Shown here: one piece after another, positions 32,689 through 41,909 of the stretch
Layout: every line of letters begins with the position of its first letter
Position numbering within the stretch: position 1 is the stretch's first letter
NCBI GenBank assembly: GCA_964536965.1
Contig: CAZIAL010000008.1
Coordinates: 30,208-94,207, forward strand
Source of the DNA: JACMQW01 sp964536965
Lineage (GTDB): Bacteria; Bdellovibrionota; UBA1018
Length of the DNA: 64,000 nucleotides
Direction of reading: 5' to 3'
Notes under the pieces: generated by a model
What the model was told of the DNA's origin: nothing
Databases searched by the model: none
The model's input: only the letters and a program-made list of their open reading frames with translations
Translations under genes and position numbers: made by a program

Positions 32689-33999
32689 TCAGGGAGTTTT
32701 CTTGATCCGGCGGGCGACGAAGCCCGACTGGACCCACACTTCTTTTTTGTACTGTCGAAGATTGACGACGGCTTCGCTTGCGCTCACGCTCGTGACCACG
32801 CCGCGCGCGACGAGATCTCCGGCGCGCCCATCATTGCGTGGGCGATAGATATCGAAAACCTGACCCTTGGCGACGCCGTCCACTTCGCCGCGATCGATTT
32901 TAATCAGATTCAGTCGATCGTTAGCTTGCTTCACGCGCCCTTCGAGATCGTAAGAAAGGCGAGGCTTGCCCGTGGTCGCCGCACCTGAGGAAACGGTCGA
33001 CGCTTTCGGGGTGCCGAAGCGGAGCTGGGCGCCGAGAATGATGCCGTTGATCGCCGCCGTAGAGGTCCCGGAAAGCGGGCGGACCGCGGTGAGATAAATC
33101 TGATCGCCCTGGCCCCACTGATAACCGAGGGTGCCCCGAAGGGTGAGATAAGACGAGTTCAACGCATCGACGATCAAGCTGCGACCCGCGTCCTGCGGAT
33201 CGACGACTCCCGTGGAGATCTGTCCCTGGGGCGAAAGCGCCGTGATGGCGTTCGGATCCGAGGCCAGGGATTTAAATCCGTGGAAACCGAACCGGTAGGT
33301 GAAGCCGCTCTGTTCCGGAATTCCGACGAGCTGGAGCTGGTACGGAACCGCCTTCGAATAATTATTCGTGCGCATGACCAGACCAAGTCCACCGATGGCA
33401 TAGAGGCGCGTCCCCGCACCCTGGTTGAGGGGAAACGTTCCGAAGGCCGCGCCGGTCACGTCGAGCGAGCCGTCGCCTAAAATCGGCTGCCGAGGCGTCG
33501 CTGAGCGCGCTGAAACGTTGTCGTAAATCGGAATGTCGACGGAGAACTGCGCGTCGATCGTTTTGGCACGCCCGCCGCCGGCTCCGTTCCAGAGCCGGTA
33601 GTTCAGTCCGAGGCCTTGTTCGGTCAGGCCTGAGCCGGCTCCGTTAAAGGTGGATTTAAACGAAACCGAAGCGAAGCTGAGTCGAGCGAAGACGGAAAGG
33701 TCCGGGCTCCAGCCGTAAACCGCGGTCAGGTCGAACTGGCTTTTCTTGTACGAGGTGAGACCCGAAGGCTTCGCCTTCGTCCCCGTGGCGTCGTAGTTTT
33801 CCGTCGTCGAGAGACTCCAGTATTCCGGGAGGAGCCGGAGCATCCCCGGGTTTTCGCGTCGGTTCTCGAACCGAAAGAGAGAAGTCGCGGACGCATCGAA
33901 AACGACTCCGATCGACGCGAGGCTGGCGGCCGCGAGCGTCCATAGGAGGAGACGAGACGAACTACTCCGGGTACTGCGCCTGCCCGTTTTGCGTTGCAT
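32689..33999 (-). CDS. Putative outer-membrane barrel with C-terminal FlgT-like domain
   Basis: 436 residues from the ATG at 33999. A basic N-terminal region precedes a signal peptide (LLLWTLAAASLASIGVVFDASA). Residues about 45-340 show barrel-like strands (FARLSFASVSFKSTF, LYAIGGLGLVMRTNNYS, LGYQWGQGDQIYLTAVRPL). Residues about 365-436 look like a small beta domain of the FlgT-C or DUF type (LNLIKIDRGEVDGVAKGQVF, then GVVTSVSASEAVV). Export and barrel calls are from composition only. Upstream of the anchored protein at 31910 in the same direction. Confidence 0.7.
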   Translation of the reverse strand: MQRKTGRRSTRSSSSRLLLWTLAAASLASIGVVFDASATSLFRFENRRENPGMLRLLPEYWSLSTTENYDATGTKAKPSGLTSYKKSQFDLTAVYGWSPDLSVFARLSFASVSFKSTFNGAGSGLTEQGLGLNYRLWNGAGGGRAKTIDAQFSVDIPIYDNVSARSATPRQPILGDGSLDVTGAAFGTFPLNQGAGTRLYAIGGLGLVMRTNNYSKAVPYQLQLVGIPEQSGFTYRFGFHGFKSLASDPNAITALSPQGQISTGVVDPQDAGRSLIVDALNSSYLTLRGTLGYQWGQGDQIYLTAVRPLSGTSTAAINGIILGAQLRFGTPKASTVSSGAATTGKPRLSYDLEGRVKQANDRLNLIKIDRGEVDGVAKGQVFDIYRPRNDGRAGDLVARGVVTSVSASEAVVNLRQYKKEVWVQSGFVARRIKKTP

Positions 34000-34101
34000 T
34001 CTGTTTAAGTGTGCCACAAGGCAAAAGTTTGGGGCAACTCCTCGATTCGAACTGCTTTTTCTAATGTGGTCGCAGTGCGGCATATGTCACTTTCGGGGTC
34101 T

Positions 34102-36408
34102 ATGTCCCTCTACAAAGATTCGCTCGAATACCACTCCCGCGGCCGGAAGGGGAAAATCGAAGTCGTTCCTTCGAAGTCCGTCGCCACCGCCCACGATCTG
34201 AGTCTCGCGTACAGTCCCGGAGTGGCCGAACCTTGCCGCATGATCGCGGAGCGTGAGGACCAAGTTTACGAGTACACTGCAAAGGGCAATCTCGTCGCCG
34301 TGGTCTCGAACGGCACGGCGGTCCTGGGGTTGGGGGATATCGGACCTTACGCCGCGAAACCGGTCATGGAAGGCAAGGGCGTCCTTTTCAAGAAATTTGC
34401 CGACATCGATGTCTTCGACATCGAGCTGAACGCGAAGGATCCGCAAGACGTGATCCGCGCCTGCGAAATGCTCGAGCCGACCTTCGGCGGCATCAACCTC
34501 GAGGACATCAAGGCCCCCGAGTGTTTCCTCATCGAGGAGACGCTGAAACAGAGATTGAAAATACCGGTTTTCCACGACGACCAGCACGGCACGGCCGTGA
34601 TTTCGGGCGCCGCGTTCCTAAACGCGCTCGAACTCGTGGGCAAGAAGATTTCCGAAGTGAAAGTCGTCTTCTCCGGAGGCGGCGCGGCCGCGATCGCGTG
34701 CGCGAACCTCTATGTGAACTTGGGAGTGAGACTCGAAAACATCATCATGACCGATTCGAAAGGGGTGATCTACAAGGGCCGCAAGGATGGGATGAACCCC
34801 TACAAGGAGCGGTATGCAACCGATGCGAAAGCGCGAACGCTGAAAGAAGCGCTCGACGGCGCCGATGCATTCGTCGGCTGCTCGGTTGCGGGCGCGGTCA
34901 CGCAGGACATGATCGTGAAGATGACGAAGGATCCAATTATATTCGCCATGGCGAATCCCGATCCGGAAATTCTTCCCGAAGATGTCCTGAAGGTCCGACC
35001 GGACGCGATCATGGCGACGGGGCGTTCGGACTATCCGAACCAAGTAAATAACGTGCTCGGTTTCCCGTTCATCTTCCGCGGCGCGCTCGATACGCGCGCA
35101 ATGTCGATTAATGAAGAAATGAAAATGGCGGCCGTGAAGGCGCTGGCTTCGCTCGCCAAACAGGACGTTCCGGAAAGCGTTTCGCGCGCCTATTCGGGAC
35201 TTAAATTCCGTTTCGGGAGAGAGTATCTCATTCCGAAACCGTTCGATCGCCGCGTGCTTCTCTGGGTCGCGCCCGCCGTCGCGCAAGCAGCGATGGATAG
35301 CGGCGTCGCCCGGATTAAACTCGATATGCCGAAATACCGGGAAAGACTCGAGGAGCATCTCGGTTCGATCTATACGGTGATGCGCGGGATCAAGCGCCGC
35401 GTCCAGGCCTCGGGCCAGACGGCGATCAAGGAAGGAAAATCGCTTCCCCGCATCGCCCTGCCCGAAGGCGAGAACATCAAGATCATCAAAGCCGCCGCGA
35501 TCATGCGCGAAGAGGGAATCTGTGAGCCGATCCTGCTCGGCGAAGAGACGACGGTTCGCTCGCGAATCGCGGAGCAGGATCTCGAAGGCATCCTGAAAGA
35601 CGTCCGAATCATCCGCCCTTCTTCTTCCGAGCTTCGAGACGGTTACGCCAAGAAGTTTTTCGAGAAGCGCGCGCGGAAAGGAATCACCCCGATTTCCGCT
35701 CGACAGCTCGTGCGCCAGCCCAACTATTTCGGAGCCATGATGGTCGAGGAAGGGCATGCCGAAGGTCTCCTGAACGGAATCTCGCAGTCCTACCCGTCTA
35801 CCCTGAAACCCGCTATCCAGGTCATCGGCGCGAAACCAAACCAGCGTCTGGCCGGAATCTATATGTTCATCTTCAAGAAGCGCGTCCTATGGCTCGCGGA
35901 TACGACGGTGAATATCGATCCGACCGCCGAAGAACTCGCCGATATCGCGATCGAAACCGCGCGGCTCGCGAAACGATTCATGGTGCAGGAGCCGAAGGTC
36001 GCGATGCTCGCGTTCTCGAATTTCGGCTCGAATCCGCATCCGGTCGGCCAGAAGGTTTCGCGCGCGACGGAGATCGTTCGGCACCGCGCTCCCGACATCG
36101 TCATCGACGGGGAAATGCAGGCCGATACGGCGCTCAACCCCGACATCTCGAAGGAGAGCTTCCCGTTCAATCGCGTGGCCGGCGATGCGAATATCCTGAT
36201 CTTCCCGGATCTCACGAGCGCGAACATCGCCTATAAACTTCTCGCCCGCATGACGAGCGCAGAAGCGATCGGTCCGATCCTGATCGGCATGAACAAGCCG
36301 GTCATGGTTCTCCAGCAGAATTCGGACGTCAATGATGTCGTGAACATGGCCGCGATCACCGCCATGGAATACCAGATGAAAGTGAACGATCAGAAAGAAC
36401 GAGTTTAA
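34102..36408 (+). CDS. maeB: NADP-dependent malic enzyme with PTA-like C-terminal domain
   Basis: 768 residues, the size of MaeB. Converts malate to pyruvate and CO2, making NADPH. Malic domain at about 1-180 (LSLAYSPGVAEPC, VSNGTAVLGLGDIGP, FHDDQHGTAV), NAD(P)-binding domain 160-390 (VVFSGGGAAAIACANL), and a phosphotransacetylase-like regulatory domain from about 430 to the end that is usually not catalytic. The ATG at 34102 follows GGGG; other ATGs 18 and 93 bases upstream are weaker. Followed by ridA with a Shine-Dalgarno right after its stop. Confidence 0.95.
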   Translation: MSLYKDSLEYHSRGRKGKIEVVPSKSVATAHDLSLAYSPGVAEPCRMIAEREDQVYEYTAKGNLVAVVSNGTAVLGLGDIGPYAAKPVMEGKGVLFKKFADIDVFDIELNAKDPQDVIRACEMLEPTFGGINLEDIKAPECFLIEETLKQRLKIPVFHDDQHGTAVISGAAFLNALELVGKKISEVKVVFSGGGAAAIACANLYVNLGVRLENIIMTDSKGVIYKGRKDGMNPYKERYATDAKARTLKEALDGADAFVGCSVAGAVTQDMIVKMTKDPIIFAMANPDPEILPEDVLKVRPDAIMATGRSDYPNQVNNVLGFPFIFRGALDTRAMSINEEMKMAAVKALASLAKQDVPESVSRAYSGLKFRFGREYLIPKPFDRRVLLWVAPAVAQAAMDSGVARIKLDMPKYRERLEEHLGSIYTVMRGIKRRVQASGQTAIKEGKSLPRIALPEGENIKIIKAAAIMREEGICEPILLGEETTVRSRIAEQDLEGILKDVRIIRPSSSELRDGYAKKFFEKRARKGITPISARQLVRQPNYFGAMMVEEGHAEGLLNGISQSYPSTLKPAIQVIGAKPNQRLAGIYMFIFKKRVLWLADTTVNIDPTAEELADIAIETARLAKRFMVQEPKVAMLAFSNFGSNPHPVGQKVSRATEIVRHRAPDIVIDGEMQADTALNPDISKESFPFNRVAGDANILIFPDLTSANIAYKLLARMTSAEAIGPILIGMNKPVMVLQQNSDVNDVVNMAAITAMEYQMKVNDQKERV

Positions 36409-36417
36409 GGAGACACT

Positions 36418-36804
36418 ATGCAAAAGGAAGTCGTATTGACGAAATCGGCCCCGGCTCCCATCGGACCTTACTCTCAGGCGATCAAGGCCGGCGGGTTCCT
36501 TTTTTGTTCCGGACAGATTCCGCTCGACCCGGCCTCCGGACAGATCGTCGGGGGAAGCGACGTGAAGGCCCAGACGAAACAAGTCATGCAGAACATTGCG
36601 GCCGTTCTCGAAGCCGCCGACGCCTCCTTCGCGCACGTCGTGAAAACGACGATCTTCCTGAAGTCGATGGGTGATTTCCCGTCGGTGAACGAAGTTTACG
36701 GCGGCTATTTCACGGGGATCGCCCCGGCTCGGTCCACGGTCGAAGTCGCGCGCCTCCCGAAAGACGTGCTCGTCGAAATCGAAGTGCTCGCGCACCTGGG
36801 ATAG
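36418..36804 (+). CDS. ridA: RidA family enamine/imine deaminase
   Basis: 128 residues. Hydrolyses reactive 2-aminoacrylate and related imines made by PLP enzymes. APIGPYSQAI at 12-21, a GQIPLDP segment and PARSTVEVARLP, with the catalytic Arg, are all conserved. AAGGAG lies 7 bases before the ATG. Nine bases after maeB and 17 before the next gene, so these three form one operon. Confidence 0.95.
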   Translation: MQKEVVLTKSAPAPIGPYSQAIKAGGFLFCSGQIPLDPASGQIVGGSDVKAQTKQVMQNIAAVLEAADASFAHVVKTTIFLKSMGDFPSVNEVYGGYFTGIAPARSTVEVARLPKDVLVEIEVLAHLG

Positions 36805-36821
36805 GGACGGAAAGCGACCGG

Positions 36822-37493
36822 ATGAAAAAGAGGGGCGGGAGCTTCCAGATTCTCGCAAGCCTGGCGTTTTTCGCGCTCGGTCTTTTTTCCGGCATGATGC
36901 TCTTCACGTTCATCAAAGCGGGTACGCTCTACGATTACACCGATACCCTGGACGGCGCGCAGCTGCCGCCGACGGATGCCATCGTGGTCCTCGCGGGAGG
37001 ACGCGGAAGGATCGCCGCCGCCGGGGATTTCTGGTTTCGTTACTACGAGCGCGAGGAAGCGGGCGAAATCGAAGCCGCGCCGATGCTCTACATTTCAGGG
37101 ATGGGGCCGAATTCGAACTGGACGACCTTCGCGAAAAGCATTCGCCCCGGCGTTTCGAAAGCGATGAAGCCATCGAACGTCGTGCTCGAGACCGAGAGCC
37201 GAAATACCGAAGAGAACGCGCTCTGGGTCGTGAAGAATGCCCGCCTCCGCGGTTGGCGCCGAATCGTACTGATGACTTCGCCGTACCATATGCAGAGGTC
37301 GCGTTTCATCTTCGCGAAGGTTCTCGCGAAGACGGATCTGAGTCTGGCGGTCGACTCGCTCACGATCTTTCAGGAAGAATACTCGTCGGAAGAGTGGCGC
37401 GATAGCCTGAACGGAATTCGCGTGACGATGATCGAATACCTGAAGTGGCTTTACTACACCACGTTCTGGGAACCGGGCGAAGTTCCGACTTAG
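36822..37493 (+). CDS. YdcF/ElyC-like (DUF218) membrane protein
   Basis: 223 residues. One transmembrane segment at about 9-30, then a DUF218 fold: DAIVVLAGGRGRIAAA, ETESRNTEENA, and VLMTSPYHMQRSRFIFAK near the end. In E. coli the relatives ElyC and SanA affect envelope polysaccharide or peptidoglycan metabolism. Activity not established for the family in general. Third gene of the maeB-ridA operon. Confidence 0.88.
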   Translation: MKKRGGSFQILASLAFFALGLFSGMMLFTFIKAGTLYDYTDTLDGAQLPPTDAIVVLAGGRGRIAAAGDFWFRYYEREEAGEIEAAPMLYISGMGPNSNWTTFAKSIRPGVSKAMKPSNVVLETESRNTEENALWVVKNARLRGWRRIVLMTSPYHMQRSRFIFAKVLAKTDLSLAVDSLTIFQEEYSSEEWRDSLNGIRVTMIEYLKWLYYTTFWEPGEVPT

Positions 37494-37521
37494 TTTTCGA
37501 GTCTCCGGAAAACGAAACGGC

Positions 37522-37540
37522 CGACGGAAAGGTTCCGTCG
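37522..37540. terminator. Hairpin between convergent genes
   Basis: 8-bp stem CGACGGAA (37522-37529) with TTCCGTCG (37533-37540), loop of three. On the minus strand GTTTCGTTTTC follows. Could end the transcript of the 37572-38822 gene; the T-run is imperfect. Confidence 0.45.
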
Positions 37541-37571
37541 ACCGCAACGCTTCTCGATTCGATGAGTGGAT

Positions 37572-38822
37572 CTATTTCGCCTTTGTCGCCGGGACGGCCC
37601 GCACGACGCCGATCCATTGGAGCCTCATCATATCCCCATAATTTTCGATGTATTCCGCGTCGGCTTCGATCTGGAGGGTGCACCGTTTGCCACGGGCCAC
37701 GAATGTCGAGCCGTCCTGGGAAACAGTCATGCATTCCGCGCCTTCGAGTTCGACGTCAGCAATAAAGGGAACCGGGATTTCATTGCCGGCCTCGTCTTTC
37801 TTAACGCACTGAACGCCGATGCTATTCATCACCGTATCGTCGTCGCTGAGTGCTTCCTTGTTCCGCTGTCCGAACTCCGAAATGCCAGTCACGGAGGGAA
37901 GATTCAGAGGGGTTGTATAACTGACCAGTTCTTTCAGAGGACGATAGCCGGTATCGCCGTTGTGATCGGTTTCCTGCGGAAAAATTTGGCCGATGGTGCA
38001 GCGGTACATTTTTTCGCCCTGTTCCCCTTTGATCGAATCCGAAGAAATTCCCTCGATCTGGTACATCCGAACGATGCTCGCTTTTGTCTTCATCGGATCG
38101 GCGACCGCCAGGATGGGATTCATCATCCCGCTTTCTGCGGGTCGGTGTGCACCGATCAGATAATTAAACAGCATACGGACGGCATTCGGGACCGGGGACT
38201 CCGACATCAGATGTCCGGTCAGCGTCCGCGCGCGCTGGGAGTTCGTCGCATTGTTTCGAAGTCGATCCACGAGATAGATCGCTTCGTGGACGAAAAGAGC
38301 GGCCCGATCGGAATTCGTAAAGGTCGGATGGTCGTAGATCTCGGAAAAGATCCGGAGTCCGCTCGTACCCATTTCCGTCAGGACGGGTTCGAAGCGAGCG
38401 ACCTGCTCATAACGGCAGCCGGGCATCGGTTCGTAGGGTGGGAAGGCGTCTTCCGTCATGGAAAGGGGCCGATTGGTCTTTACGACGGCGGTCTTCAGAA
38501 GGTCGTAGCGAAACCCGACGACTCGGTAGGCGTTCGGCGCGAACTCGAGGAGCTTCGCCAGGGCCAGCTCGACTTGTTCGTGGACCGGAGCATCGCTCGC
38601 ATGGGGACGCAGCGATTCGGCTTCCCAGAGATCGAGGAGGCTCGCAGAAGTGATGTTTCCCGAGTCATCGCGACAGACATGCGCGAAACCTCCGTTACCG
38701 ACTCGGTCGCTCAGCAGCGCCGCCTTTTCGGCAGGTGATAAAACGAAGGCCTGGGCATCGCTCGCAAAGAGGAATGCCGGCATCATGCCGAGGACGGTTA
38801 GAATGGAAGAAACGGTTTTCAT
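37572..38822 (-). CDS. Secreted protein with HEAIY motif, coupled to a TIGR02147 regulator
   Basis: 416 residues from the ATG at 38822. Signal peptide 1-25 ends in AQA. The N-terminal third resembles a family of exported proteins frequent in Bdellovibrio-like bacteria (FAPNAYRVV, CRYEQVARF, then ALFVHEAIYLVDRLR at 176-190). The HEAIY is reminiscent of a zincin HExxH but has Tyr instead of the second His, so catalysis is doubtful. The ATG overlaps the stop of the upstream regulator (ATGA), giving strict coupling. A longer open frame upstream is rejected because it lies inside the regulator gene. Function unknown. Confidence 0.8.
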   Translation of the reverse strand: MKTVSSILTVLGMMPAFLFASDAQAFVLSPAEKAALLSDRVGNGGFAHVCRDDSGNITSASLLDLWEAESLRPHASDAPVHEQVELALAKLLEFAPNAYRVVGFRYDLLKTAVVKTNRPLSMTEDAFPPYEPMPGCRYEQVARFEPVLTEMGTSGLRIFSEIYDHPTFTNSDRAALFVHEAIYLVDRLRNNATNSQRARTLTGHLMSESPVPNAVRMLFNYLIGAHRPAESGMMNPILAVADPMKTKASIVRMYQIEGISSDSIKGEQGEKMYRCTIGQIFPQETDHNGDTGYRPLKELVSYTTPLNLPSVTGISEFGQRNKEALSDDDTVMNSIGVQCVKKDEAGNEIPVPFIADVELEGAECMTVSQDGSTFVARGKRCTLQIEADAEYIENYGDMMRLQWIGVVRAVPATKAK

Positions 38823-39601
38823 TGGGAACTCCTTGGGTTTTTGTGGGTCAGTGGAAATAAATAAGAGGTCAGGCGATAGACCTCCGTCGCGGGCGAGTCC
38901 GCCGCGAGTTCGGCGATTTCGTCCTGCGCGCGACGGATGATTTCCTTCGCGCGTGGAAGAAGTTCCGGAGTCGTGGCGATGGTGAGCGAGGTAAAGTCGC
39001 GACGGTCCACCGGATCCCGGAGGAGTGATTCGCGTGCAAGATCCATATCGGCCAGATGGGATTTTTGGATGGAGACATTCAGAACGTCGTCCGGAGTGTT
39101 GATCCGGGCGTAGGTCCGAATCCACTTTCCGGAGCCATCTTTCTTCATCAGTTCCAGGCGCTCGAGTCGGGTCATCGCGGTACGAACACGGGTTTCCGTA
39201 AGCCCGAGACGATCCGCCATCCATTTCGCATCTTCTTGCGCATCGACGGTTTTGATGAGGTTTAAGATGGCGAAGTGGACCCAGTCCGAAAGGACTTCGA
39301 ACTGGTCGCTCGTCAGGCGGAGAACTTCGGTTGGGCGGGTAGGGTTCTTGATTCGGCCAGTTTTCGCGACAAATTTGCCGAGAAACTCGGCGCGCTCCGT
39401 TGGATCGAGCTGAAGCGCGACTGCGAGTCGCTCCGCCATGCGGGAAGAAACGCGACGTTGTCCCTTCAGAATTTCATTCGTCGCCGATGGTCGCAGCCCG
39501 AGTCGAGCGGCAAACGCCCGGACGGAAAACGCGGGATTCCGGGTTTGGAGTTCCGCGAGCTTTCGGCGGAGCAGGTTTTGGACGGCAATCTGATCTTTCA
39601 C
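38819..39601 (-). CDS. TIGR02147/DUF4423 family HTH protein
   Basis: 260 residues. N-terminal HTH-like part (about 25-62, FSVRAFAARLGLRPSATNE then ILKGQRRVS), then a DUF4423 region of about 85-245 with WMADRLGLTETRVRTAMTRL (a second winged-helix-like unit), ARESLLRDPVDRRDFTSLTI and the closing YRLTSYLFPLT. The family is known from Fibrobacter and Bdellovibrionota; members are presumed transcription factors. GTG start without a good Shine-Dalgarno. The downstream secreted gene overlaps its stop. Palindromes just upstream could be its own operator. Confidence 0.88.
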   Translation of the reverse strand: MKDQIAVQNLLRRKLAELQTRNPAFSVRAFAARLGLRPSATNEILKGQRRVSSRMAERLAVALQLDPTERAEFLGKFVAKTGRIKNPTRPTEVLRLTSDQFEVLSDWVHFAILNLIKTVDAQEDAKWMADRLGLTETRVRTAMTRLERLELMKKDGSGKWIRTYARINTPDDVLNVSIQKSHLADMDLARESLLRDPVDRRDFTSLTIATTPELLPRAKEIIRRAQDEIAELAADSPATEVYRLTSYLFPLTHKNPRSSQ

Positions 39602-39641
39602 TCGGGAGGGTGTAAAAGATCCGATCCGATGTAGCTAGCAT

Positions 39642-39673
39642 TTTTGGTAAAAAGTGTACCAAAATATTGGTAC
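39642..39673. promoter_or_regulatory. Overlapping palindromes upstream of the TIGR02147 gene
   Basis: Two inverted repeats share one arm. Repeat 1: TTTTGGTA (39642-39649), 7-base spacer, TACCAAAA (39657-39664). Repeat 2: GTACCAA (39656-39662), AATA, TTGGTAC (39667-39673). The site is 41-72 bases upstream of the regulator GTG, in an AT-rich island. Likely an operator for a dimeric or tetrameric regulator, possibly the gene's own product. Confidence 0.65.
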
Positions 39674-39696
39674 GGAAACGTCAAGCCGGTCGGCTC

Positions 39697-40296
39697 TTAA
39701 GGCTTCGCGATCTGGATTCCGTGGCGAGCGACTTCGCCCATCAGGGCCTCGACCGCGCGCGCGCGGTGGGAAATCGCGTTCTTTTCCGTCTCGCTCATCT
39801 CGGCGAGGGTACGCGACTCGCCAGTCGGGACGAAGATCGGATCGTAGCCGAAGCCGTTCTTCCCGCGAGGCGCCTCGGTCAGCGTGCCCGTGAGCTCGCC
39901 GCTCGCGACGAGCAAAGTACCTTCGATACAGAGCGCGACGTAGGAAACGAACCGAGCTTCGCGGTTCGTCTGCCCCTTCATGGCCGTAAGCAACGTCTCG
40001 GGCGTGAAGTCGCGGGCCGAGCGCACTCCGGGGCGGCCGTCGAGGGCGAAGACTTCGAGTCCGGAATCATCCGCCAGCGCCGGATAGTGGCACCCGTGAT
40101 TCACGAGTCGCGCTTTCGCCGCCGCGTTTTCGGCGTACGTCGAAAACGTCTCCACGGCTCCGATCTTTTCCGCGTTTCGGAGAAGGCCGACCGGAGAGAT
40201 GAGCTCGATTCCCGGGACCTTCGCGAGAAGGGCCTTCATTTCCTGGAGCTTATTCAGATTCGTGGAGGCGAAAACGATTTTCGAGGAGGCGCGCAT
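39697..40296 (-). CDS. rdgB: RdgB/HAM1 family XTP/dITP pyrophosphatase
   Basis: 199 residues. Hydrolyses non-canonical purine nucleotides to keep them out of DNA and RNA. ASTNLNKLQEM near the N-terminus, the ADDSGLEV motif (about 75-82) and GFGYDPIF (about 148-155) are conserved, along with SHRARA near the C-terminus. No operon partner with overlap; the next minus-strand gene starts 330 bases upstream of nothing related. Length is normal for the family. Confidence 0.95.
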   Translation of the reverse strand: MRASSKIVFASTNLNKLQEMKALLAKVPGIELISPVGLLRNAEKIGAVETFSTYAENAAAKARLVNHGCHYPALADDSGLEVFALDGRPGVRSARDFTPETLLTAMKGQTNREARFVSYVALCIEGTLLVASGELTGTLTEAPRGKNGFGYDPIFVPTGESRTLAEMSETEKNAISHRARAVEALMGEVARHGIQIAKP

Positions 40297-40328
40297 GTCC
40301 GGAAAGTAGCAGAAAAAAAGGGGGGGCG

Positions 40329-41357
40329 CTAATCGAAGATCTTCATCCGAATACGGTTTCCGGAGAACGTGCGAAAGGAGTAGGTGCTCCAGACTTCAAG
40401 CTCGCCGCGCGCGGAAAGGTAACCACCCGCGGCGCCCGAAAAGTTGCATTTCGCTCCGCAACGATAGCGACGCGTACCCAGCGGGCGGATTTCGGGCTGG
40501 CCCTCGTTCCACCAAAACTCGGTTAGACTCGCCCGATTCGCGCCGTTCATCAGAAGGGGCGGTACCGGACCGGTATTCCGGAATGCGAGGAGGTAAATCG
40601 CGCCGTCGCACTGGGGGACGAATCCTAAATTGGTTCCGTCCAGTTCGGGCACGCCTCGCCAATCCTGGCGAATCCGCGAGGCTCCGTCGAAGCCATCTGC
40701 GATGCGGGAGCTGCGAGAACGGTAGAAGTCCACGATGCCGTTGTCGTAGACGAGGAGCAGAAAGTGCCCGTCGGAAAGGCGGCCCAGCGCGACGGCGCCG
40801 GCGGAATCGTGAGGTCGCTCGATGGTGAACGGAAGGGGGCGGAGGGACCGTGGATCGGAAACATCGTAAAAGACGATGCGACTTCGGCGCGATATTTTAT
40901 AGGCCTCCAGGGGGATGGCCAGAACGTCTCCGGACCGCGCGATCCCGCCGGCATGCCAGAGCGCACGGTCGCCGAGATCCATTTTCCCGATCACTTCCGC
41001 ATCCGTCTTCTCGTCGCCGCCACGCGCGACGAAGAGGGACGCCTTCCGCCGGAGAAAATCGCCTCCGGTGAAAACCCAGTATCGCGAGTCCGCCAGGGGC
41101 TGGAGCCCCTGGAAGTGATTGTCCAGACCGAGCCGATTCCGCGCATTCTGCATATAGGTTTGGCCCGGAAAAAAGCCGCGCGTGCGCATCGAGACCGCGC
41201 GGCCCCGGTTGGCGCGAATTCTACGGAATGATCCTTGGACGTCGGAAAGGCAGCTCGGAGATCCGCCATCCGCGAAAGAGGGACTCCCTCCCAGTGCGAT
41301 CAGCAGAGAGAACGCGAGGAAACGGTACGGCGCGATGGTCGTGACGATCCGACGCAT
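40329..41357 (-). CDS. Secreted protein, possible beta-propeller-like, unknown function
   Basis: 342 residues. Signal peptide with core RFLAFSLLIALGGSPSFA. The mature part repeats short strand-like units (RYWVFTGGDFLRR, VLAIPLEAY, FLLLVYDNGIVDFYR, IYLLAFRNTG) suggesting a beta-propeller or sandwich. Cys pairs near residues 36 and in RYRCGAKCNF near the C-terminus. No family recognised. The frame extends straight through the ATG at 41357, and a weak Shine-Dalgarno precedes it. Confidence 0.7.
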   Translation of the reverse strand: MRRIVTTIAPYRFLAFSLLIALGGSPSFADGGSPSCLSDVQGSFRRIRANRGRAVSMRTRGFFPGQTYMQNARNRLGLDNHFQGLQPLADSRYWVFTGGDFLRRKASLFVARGGDEKTDAEVIGKMDLGDRALWHAGGIARSGDVLAIPLEAYKISRRSRIVFYDVSDPRSLRPLPFTIERPHDSAGAVALGRLSDGHFLLLVYDNGIVDFYRSRSSRIADGFDGASRIRQDWRGVPELDGTNLGFVPQCDGAIYLLAFRNTGPVPPLLMNGANRASLTEFWWNEGQPEIRPLGTRRYRCGAKCNFSGAAGGYLSARGELEVWSTYSFRTFSGNRIRMKIFD

Positions 41358-41510
41358 GAATTCCTTTTTATTCTACGGGGACCGCGCGAAATGGCCAGTG
41401 CCATTCCGCGGGTCGAGTTGTCAGACTCGAACGAGGAGGTTAGGCTGGAAGCGTACCCATCGTTGCTGTTTGCGTCGGCCTCTCGAAATCGCTTCCCGAA
41501 AGGAATCGTC

Positions 41511-41903
41511 ATGATCCGCTCCCGCACTTCCCGGCTGCTTCTCTGGATTCTACCAGTCGGCCTTTTCGCCGCGTCCGCCTCGGCGAATGTCATCGCGACG
41601 CCTTCATTTTTCGATTTCGGATCCGTCACCCGGGGTCACGCGCGGATGACGTCGATCACTTTCCAGAATCTTTCCCCGCAGCCGATCTCGTTTTTTAACG
41701 TGAACTGCTCGGGAGACTACTCCGCGTTCCAGTGCTTCTCGATGTGCTCGAACCTTCCAGCTTATGGAAGTTGCTCGGTCCAGGTGCAGTTCTTCGCCCG
41801 GAATGGCGACGGAATGCGGAAGATGCTCTGGCTACACGGAAACAGCAGCCAAGGTTCCGCGAGTGCCACGGTTTACGGGACCGACGCGAAAACCCGTGAT
41901 TGA
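41511..41903 (+). CDS. Secreted ASH-like (choice-of-anchor D) immunoglobulin-fold protein
   Basis: 130 residues from the ATG at 41511, which follows AAAGGA; the longer frame upstream overlaps the divergent gene and is rejected. Signal peptide 1-25 ends in ASA. The mature domain begins PSFFDFGSVTRG and continues SITFQNLSPQPISFFNVNC, then YGSCSVQVQFFA, a pattern of Ig-like ASH/choice-of-anchor D domains. Five Cys suggest two disulfides. Likely a small periplasmic or surface adhesin-like module. Convergent with a lipoprotein gene six bases away. Confidence 0.75.
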   Translation: MIRSRTSRLLLWILPVGLFAASASANVIATPSFFDFGSVTRGHARMTSITFQNLSPQPISFFNVNCSGDYSAFQCFSMCSNLPAYGSCSVQVQFFARNGDGMRKMLWLHGNSSQGSASATVYGTDAKTRD

Positions 41904-41909
41904 TACGGG

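Noticed and set aside
34087..35757. Long antisense frames inside maeB and other genes
   Set aside because: They are shadows created by GC-rich codon bias, with low-complexity Arg/Asp/His composition and no family match.
37572..38822. Zincin metallopeptidase call from HEAIY
   Set aside because: The second His of HExxH is a Tyr and no third ligand context is seen.
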